From: Lasioglossum baleicum
Lineage: Eukaryota; Arthropoda; Insecta; Hymenoptera; Halictidae
Direction: 5' to 3'
DNA: 64,000 bases
NCBI RefSeq assembly: GCF_051020765.1
Contig: NW_027469086.1
Location: 1,302,001 to 1,366,000, forward strand
Part shown: piece after piece, positions 58,641 to 64,000 of the stretch
How the letters are laid out: each line of letters starts with the position of its first letter
Position numbering within the stretch: the first letter of the stretch is position 1
Notes under the pieces: generated by a model
The model's database searches: none
Seen by the model: the letters and a program-made list of their open reading frames with translations, nothing else
What the model was told of the DNA's origin: nothing
Position numbers and translations under genes: made by a program

Positions 58641-61600
58641 CCTCCCCCCTTAGAGAAGAGATTTCACGCAGTGGAATCTCTGCCTCTGGGTGGCGGTAGA
58701 CAGGATGCACTGAAATGTCATCCCTGTCTCGCAACGCTGGGTCAAGGGAATCGCAAATTAACGTTCGTTTCGTCAAGGGAGGACGGGTTCGGAATTCTCC
58801 GACACTGGCACTATCACTGGCTTTGTCCTCGATGGCCGCTGAAGTCCTGTTGTCTCTCTGCTTCATGAATATAAAGAACCGGGTCAGTGAACTCCAGATG
58901 GCGACGACGAGATGCAGGCTCCAGCCGTATAGTGAGTGTAATGCGATGCCGTTAACGATCGTACTGATGATTGTTTTGATCGTTCGAATCGCTACGTACA
59001 CTCCGATTATTCCAGCACTTATTGATCCGAATGTAGTGAATCCGGACCATAATTTCTGTGCTGTAGACTCCGCTATCTGCTGTAGGGAGTTTTCATCGAG
59101 CAGATTGAACATATTAATGTTTCCTGCTGCAAACTGTCTTCCCGTCGCACCCTGTGCGATTGAATTTATGACTGCTACCTTCTCTACAGGAAACATTATA
59201 TGATCCTGTAGTTTGTCCAGGTCGTCTTGTGAATAAATGCCTCCCGTTGCCAAGTTCTTCGGATCTATGTATTTCCAGGTTGACTTGGCGAGGGGGTGAA
59301 GCTCCGAAGGAGTGATGGCCTCCATCAATGACGGTGTTAGGCGATACCATGTTCCGTGCAGTCTATAATATGGGGGAAGTAGCTCATTGCATGGCTTTTC
59401 TGTCCCCGTATTTGAAATGATGTGGTCCCTTGGCTTCAGGAATTTTGATGTGTTCCGATACGTGATGGGTAGCTCATCATAACACCGTTCGGTTTTCCTC
59501 ACTTGGACCGTGACTGGTATGCACTTTATTATGTGCACTACCTCTCCTGCTGGAACTGCGATAAATCCGACATCCTTCATGATGGCAGTGGCAACTTCTT
59601 CGGGTGCTGAATGTAATAATGTGAGGGCGTTCTGGAGAATCTGACGCTCTAGCTCACACTTCTGACGGATTACATCTTTGTAGAGTTGAGAAAATTGTTT
59701 CCGGAGGTGCTTCTCCACGTAAACAAATTTGCTGTTGACATACGTGAAGATGTCCAGATTGTTGACCAAGGTGTGTGTTTTCTCCTTGAATTTTCCTGAA
59801 CTTCCAACTTCCAGAATGAACAGCTTGGGGTGTTCCGTTCGGATTATGACATATCCGCAAACTGAAGATCTGCCTGTCTCCGTGAGTGCAAAAGTCGTGT
59901 CCTGCGATGCTACGGTATACAGGGTTGGAGAAGGATTCACCTTGGAGGATAGTTTAGTGGCTATCCCTTCGTACAAGACATCATAATTATTGAATTTGCA
60001 CGAGTCCGTCGGCGTGGTTTCCCAGAACGTATGGCCATCTTGTGCGTCTAAGCAGCTTCCTTTTTGAAGGGGGCAGGTTTGCCCAGTTTGTAGATGAATC
60101 TGTCCGGTTGACAATCTGATTGGAGCGATGTAGTCGCGGATCGTGATTCGGACTAAAGCTTGTACCACGACATCGGTCCAAGTCCCAAACGGATCACTAT
60201 ACGTGGTTCCAGCGCAGCTACCATCGTTCTGAATAACTCCTGCTAACGTGAGGCCGTGAGAGGAGGTCGAGTTCGGCTGAATACCTGTGATCTGAGCGGC
60301 TGGGGTGATGAATATTGTCCCCGTCGTGTGTAGGCTCGAACAGGTTTCGCTGGAGATCGGTAATATATAGTCTTGTCGACCATTGGATACTACCGAATTA
60401 TGTGAGTGCATGCCACAATAGTATATGGTTCTGTCTATTCCGATATGGCATTGCAAGACACGAGCTTGCGAGAATTCAGCTAGCTGCAGGAGCTGAATTC
60501 TTTCTAAATTTTCAGCTGGTGCGATGTCTTCTGGCTCGCAGTTAAGAGTGTCAATAGTTGAATACGTGGTAATATTCAAGGTTGAACCTCCACAGTCATA
60601 TCCAATGAGTGTTGAGGCTTGCGTGGCAATAGAGAGCAAGATAGCTGCTTGTATCGGCTGCATGGTTGCTGTTATAGCGTTGTCGAGAGACTGATGATCT
60701 TCAGGGGTGACGGTTTCTCCTTGAAGATCTCGTTGTGTCGCAGGGATATCGTCTTCCTGCTGTGGAGTGGGGTGATGCTGACCAGAGGTTTTAAATTTCG
60801 CTCTTGGGTCGCTGCGATAGTTTATCGTTGGCGTAACGATATTGGAGACTCTGTTAACGCTAGGAAGATTGAATTCGTTTCGCAAGATACATAACGAAAG
60901 CTTATAATCAGACTTAGTTGTCTCGGGCGAGTATAATGTATCGGCTTTATTTCTTTTTCTTGCTGACGCGAATCTCGCGGAATTGTATTTGCCAGACGCA
61001 TGGACTTTGTTTTCGGTCGCACGGATACCTGATCGTTGAAGCTGCAAGAGGTCTTGTTCCGGCGAGGATTTGAAGATAGGAGTTTGTGGCAAAACATAAA
61101 CTCCTTTTGATTTAACTTTAGGAATAGAAATGTTTTCTAAATTGTTCTCATATGAACATTCTAAAAGTTCATCTGAGGCGAAGGCGCTGATGTTTCTTTC
61201 CACACAGGACTTTGAATATAAATCGTCGGGATGGTTACCGGAATTCTTTAAAGTATCGGGATGGCTACCGGAATCGTCGGGATGGTTACCGGAATTATTT
61301 AAAGAATCGGGATGGCTACCGGAATCGTCGGGATGGTTACCGGAATTATTTAAAGAATCGGGATGGCTACCGGAATCGTCGGAATGGTTACCGGAATTAT
61401 CTAAAGAATCGGGATGGCTACCGGAATCGTCGGAATGGTTACCGGAATTAATAGAAGACGCGAGTTGATCGTTAACGATCGTCTCGTGCGCGCGGCACGC
61501 ACGAGCATTGAATACGTCCGAATTGACTTCGGCTTGAATATTCGAAAAGGGAACCTCGATCTCTTCCACCTCCAACGTAGGCAGGGAGAAGGACGCCACT

Positions 61601-62073
61601 TCGGACGATGCGTTAAAGCATCGCAGGTATGCCTTTCCGTTACGGTTGGTGACTAAACAATCACCTAAGAACACATCGGGTTTTACATCTATTTTTCGCA
61701 CATACCCTTCGCTTGGGCCCTTTACGTTGACGGCTATGCAGGCGGCGGTACGGCTTTCGATGGAATATTCCCGAGGATTCGAAAAGGGAATACGTAGGGT
61801 TTTATACTCTACGCATTCCTTCGCAAATGATATCTCTGCTCCCTCTCTGAAGAAGGGGGAGCCTAAGATACCATCTATATTAATTGGAAAACTGTCAGGC
61901 AGAACGTGTAGCGTGACTTTAATGGAATCTGCTAGCTCCGCATTGATATAACCGAGGGTCGCAATTTCTCCTTCTGTCACGCCATGGACGTGTATGACGC
62001 TGTCAGTTTTTAGATGAACGTCAGATTTGATACCAGACGCTCGGATTAAGTTGACCTCGGACCCGGTGTCCAA
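58636..62073 (-). CDS. C2 protease - repeats - spacer - env fusion ORF (1145 aa)
   Basis: Open throughout and same layout as C1, with scattered changes (Thr for Asn in the CVEYKTLRIPF segment; Ile for Val in VRKIDVKPD; Val for Leu in NSDVFNARA; Phe versus Ser in NTSKFLKP). Several of these match C0 rather than C1 (Phe in NTSKFLKP, Ile in YEGIATKL). Env Met at about 60663. The TGA stop lies in the LTR. Confidence 0.87.
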   Translation of the reverse strand: MDTGSEVNLIRASGIKSDVHLKTDSVIHVHGVTEGEIATLGYINAELADSIKVTLHVLPDSFPINIDGILGSPFFREGAEISFAKECVEYKTLRIPFSNPREYSIESRTAACIAVNVKGPSEGYVRKIDVKPDVFLGDCLVTNRNGKAYLRCFNASSEVASFSLPTLEVEEIEVPFSNIQAEVNSDVFNARACRAHETIVNDQLASSINSGNHSDDSGSHPDSLDNSGNHSDDSGSHPDSLNNSGNHPDDSGSHPDSLNNSGNHPDDSGSHPDTLKNSGNHPDDLYSKSCVERNISAFASDELLECSYENNLENISIPKVKSKGVYVLPQTPIFKSSPEQDLLQLQRSGIRATENKVHASGKYNSARFASARKRNKADTLYSPETTKSDYKLSLCILRNEFNLPSVNRVSNIVTPTINYRSDPRAKFKTSGQHHPTPQQEDDIPATQRDLQGETVTPEDHQSLDNAITATMQPIQAAILLSIATQASTLIGYDCGGSTLNITTYSTIDTLNCEPEDIAPAENLERIQLLQLAEFSQARVLQCHIGIDRTIYYCGMHSHNSVVSNGRQDYILPISSETCSSLHTTGTIFITPAAQITGIQPNSTSSHGLTLAGVIQNDGSCAGTTYSDPFGTWTDVVVQALVRITIRDYIAPIRLSTGQIHLQTGQTCPLQKGSCLDAQDGHTFWETTPTDSCKFNNYDVLYEGIATKLSSKVNPSPTLYTVASQDTTFALTETGRSSVCGYVIIRTEHPKLFILEVGSSGKFKEKTHTLVNNLDIFTYVNSKFVYVEKHLRKQFSQLYKDVIRQKCELERQILQNALTLLHSAPEEVATAIMKDVGFIAVPAGEVVHIIKCIPVTVQVRKTERCYDELPITYRNTSKFLKPRDHIISNTGTEKPCNELLPPYYRLHGTWYRLTPSLMEAITPSELHPLAKSTWKYIDPKNLATGGIYSQDDLDKLQDHIMFPVEKVAVINSIAQGATGRQFAAGNINMFNLLDENSLQQIAESTAQKLWSGFTTFGSISAGIIGVYVAIRTIKTIISTIVNGIALHSLYGWSLHLVVAIWSSLTRFFIFMKQRDNRTSAAIEDKASDSASVGEFRTRPPLTKRTLICDSLDPALRDRDDISVHPVYRHPEAEIPLREISSLRGEV

Positions 62074-62228
62074 GAGGAACTCACACTCTTTTGAGAAGAG
62101 TGACGATTTTGCTTTTATTCGAGGGATAGGGGAGTCCGGCGCGAGATTTATTGCCGAGACTAATTTCGCGGATGGTCGTTCATTCTGCTGACCGTCCGGG
62201 TTATCTCTCCTATCTACTCGAATTTCAT

Positions 62229-63536
62229 CTACTGCTGGTCGTCGCTGATGACGGCCAGCTGTGTTGCCTTTTGGCGATTCTCTTGGGATGCCTCCCGTCC
62301 TTTGGTCGCGTTTGTCGGGAGGCTTGATTCGTTTCCCGACTCATTTCTACTGTAATATTCGCGGCGGCGACATTCGTGTATGTCATGTCCCGTGCGCTTA
62401 CAATATTTACAATACTTTTGATTCTCCGTAGGAAAGCGATCGCGACCTGGGGACTGGGAAGCGCGATCTTCGCGTTTATACGTTTCGCGCTGATTTGATT
62501 GCGACGGTTCGTGACGTCGCGGAGGAGGAGAGCGATACGCGTCTCTGTTATCGGGTTTCCTGTCTCGCCAGGATTCACGAGGTGAAAAGGAAGGTCGTTG
62601 ATCTTTCCTTTCCGAAGATCTGTTGCGCTGCTCAGGCGCATTCCTATCATAATAAGAGTTGCTTGATCGCTCTGGTGTGCGATTACGAGAGTCGGAGAAT
62701 GCAACGCGGCGTCCGTCGTCGCGATAACGAACACGGTCAAGCTCGTACTGTTTGTACGCGGTTACTGCTTCATCGAATATTTTCTGTAATTCGAGTGACG
62801 CACAGAGCCTGACCTCGGCTCGAAGCGCTGGGATAAGACCACGCATGAAACAATCAATTGTGAATTTATCAATCTCGTCTAGATTGGGGACCCCGCGGCC
62901 TGAATCTATGATCGCCGTTCTAAGGTCCTTTACTCGCGTAATATAATTCAACACGTGCTCGGACTGTCCCTGGTGTATCGAAGCTAATTCTCCGCGATAC
63001 TGATCGATGAATTTATATGGGCCTAGTACATCTTTCAGGCGGTTGCACAATTCAGAGATTGTGTTAATATTTACGTCTTCAATCGCGGCGTATGCCTGTC
63101 CTCTAAGCTTATTGCATACTAATCTAGTGAGGGTACGCTCAGCTGTGGCTGGAACAGCTTCCAAGGCTCGCTTGCACGCGCGAACGAATTGTAGCACGGT
63201 TATGGAGGTGCCGTCAAAGGTAGGCACAAGTTCAACCGCTTGTTTAACGGTGAAATTCGAAGAATCGTGCATTATGGGTTCGCGGGGCGCAACGACTGGG
63301 CTAGCTGGAATTGATTGAGAATCTCTGGCCGATCGGATTTCTGCTATCTCGCGGCGTATATCCTCGTACGTTACTCTTTGCTCACGCGTTTCTGTTTCGT
63401 ATTGCAATTTGAGTTGAGTCAACGCGGCGGTTTGATTAATGAGAGCTGCTTCTCTACGAGCTAAATCTTTCTGGAATTCAATTAATTCCTCTTCCGTAGG
63501 AGGAACCTTCTTTCTAGCCTCGCTACGCGTTTCCAT
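62229..63536 (-). CDS. gag: C2 Gag polyprotein (435 aa)
   Basis: Intact, identical or nearly so to C1 Gag. D inserted 51 bp upstream of its start codon, so it is cut off from its promoter. Confidence 0.92.
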   Translation of the reverse strand: METRSEARKKVPPTEEELIEFQKDLARREAALINQTAALTQLKLQYETETREQRVTYEDIRREIAEIRSARDSQSIPASPVVAPREPIMHDSSNFTVKQAVELVPTFDGTSITVLQFVRACKRALEAVPATAERTLTRLVCNKLRGQAYAAIEDVNINTISELCNRLKDVLGPYKFIDQYRGELASIHQGQSEHVLNYITRVKDLRTAIIDSGRGVPNLDEIDKFTIDCFMRGLIPALRAEVRLCASLELQKIFDEAVTAYKQYELDRVRYRDDGRRVAFSDSRNRTPERSSNSYYDRNAPEQRNRSSERKDQRPSFSPRESWRDRKPDNRDAYRSPPPRRHEPSQSNQRETYKREDRASQSPGRDRFPTENQKYCKYCKRTGHDIHECRRREYYSRNESGNESSLPTNATKGREASQENRQKATQLAVISDDQQ

Positions 63537-63587
63537 GATTGCGTCGCTTGAAAATTTCTAAGTATGAAATTCGCGAAAAATAATCCG

Positions 63588-64000
63588 TGTTACGTCCCGG
63601 GTCGGATATGATCCGACGAAACGACGCCCAGACGGGGCGGGGACGTAACCGACCAATTTATTTAAGACGATCTTAGATCCACGTGGCGCGTAACGTCCAC
63701 GTCTGATCAGGGACCCGATACCGGCGTTCGTCGTTGTTGAAAAGGGGCGAAGAGGGAAATGAATGGACGTCGTCCGGCGGGGATGTCACGACGGAGCGAC
63801 GAACTGCGCGATGACGGTGACAGCTCCCTGCGATCAGAGTGTCACTATGTGGGCGTGTTGTGTGTGACTCGTCCGAGCGCGTGGGTTGTTCGATTCGTGA
63901 CAGGATTCTCGACCGAAGGAAAATTAGTGTTCTCTCGGTACCGAGCACCCTCTGGGCTCAGACGTACACGATTGATACACCAATTTTAGGGGTTATAGGA
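63588..64000. mobile_element. D: start of another LTR-type element (partial)
   Basis: Sequence begins TGTTACGTC abruptly inside the C2 leader, after tccg (63584-63587, probable target-site copy). It opens with an inverted repeat GTTACGTCCC/GGGACGTAAC (63589-63649) enclosing a second perfect dyad GTCGGAT/ATCCGAC (63601-63617). The rest is GC-rich and unlike A, B or C LTRs. No convincing ORF is seen. It may be an LTR in either orientation; the right end is outside the window. Confidence 0.6.

Larger units (their letters stand above)
56844..63587 (-). mobile_element. C2: C element, cut by D and the window edge
   Basis: 3' LTR, env ORF, gag and the first 51 bp of the leader are present. At 63587 (tccg) the C sequence stops and D begins. 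The rest of the leader and its 5' LTR would be to the right of D. Confidence 0.9.

Noticed and set aside
1..64000. Host protein-coding genes
   Set aside because: No ORF outside the retroelement modules shows recognisable domains or plausible exon structure; all sequence is accounted for by LTRs, leaders and interiors.

Overview
The window is eukaryotic repeat DNA, almost certainly from an arthropod and most likely an insect. I see no host gene. Every base from 1 to 64000 can be assigned to LTR retrotransposons of the Ty3/gypsy (Metaviridae) kind, inserted into one another. The evidence is Gag with one CCHC knuckle, a protease with LLDTGSE, a reverse transcriptase with YLDD, a DD35E integrase, polypurine tracts, TG...CA LTR ends, 4-bp target-site duplications and a primer binding site (TGGCGCAGTCGGTAGGAC) that fits the 3' end of insect tRNA-Ser. 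Some copies carry an envelope-like glycoprotein, so the group is errantivirus-like. CpG is not visibly depleted, which would suit Hymenoptera, but I hold that placement loosely.

Layout. I name three related families A, B and C, plus an unclassified fourth element D. All A copies read on +, all B and C copies on -. B1 (1-10289, -) has its left LTR cut by the window edge. It sits inside an A LTR (A0, remaining part 10290-11554), which itself sits in the LTR of an older B copy (B2, 11555-15708, -). B2's env is broken by a tandem array of C elements (C0, C1, C2; 15709-63587, -) that share LTRs. A1 (17123-35781, +, TSD acat) lies in the C0 3' LTR. A2 (24420-32016, +, TSD taac) lies in the integrase gene of A1. 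A3 (37565-45673, +, TSD ggcc) lies in the env gene of C0. D begins at 63588 in the leader of C2 and runs out of the window.

How the parts work together. gag is intact in seven copies, and protease follows it in the -1 frame without an ATG. Only A1 still has RT, RNase H and integrase, and these are broken by a 10-nt deletion and by A2. The other copies with a readable interior keep gag and protease but have lost RT/RNase H. C1 and C2 join protease through a repeat tract and a conserved spacer to a complete env-like gene. B1 has a chimera in which the env ectodomain runs into the integrase C-terminus. A2 and A3 have shorter joins. These are therefore mostly non-autonomous elements that would need enzymes from a partner such as an intact A1.

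The most unusual feature is in the LTRs. In A and B the LTRs are about 1.9-2.4 kb long and each carries a sense-strand ORF of 172-200 codons, open in every copy not cut by an insertion or by the window edge. The protein has a basic N-terminus, a conserved Trp/Cys core and hydrophobic-acidic motifs that look like SUMO-interacting motifs. A splice-donor-like GTGAG follows its stop codon by 17-19 nt in both families. In A a poly(A) signal in a hairpin lies about 900 bp upstream of the ORF, which would place the ORF in a very long U5. C LTRs lack this ORF and carry other structured repeats, including three tandem hairpins with compensatory stem changes.
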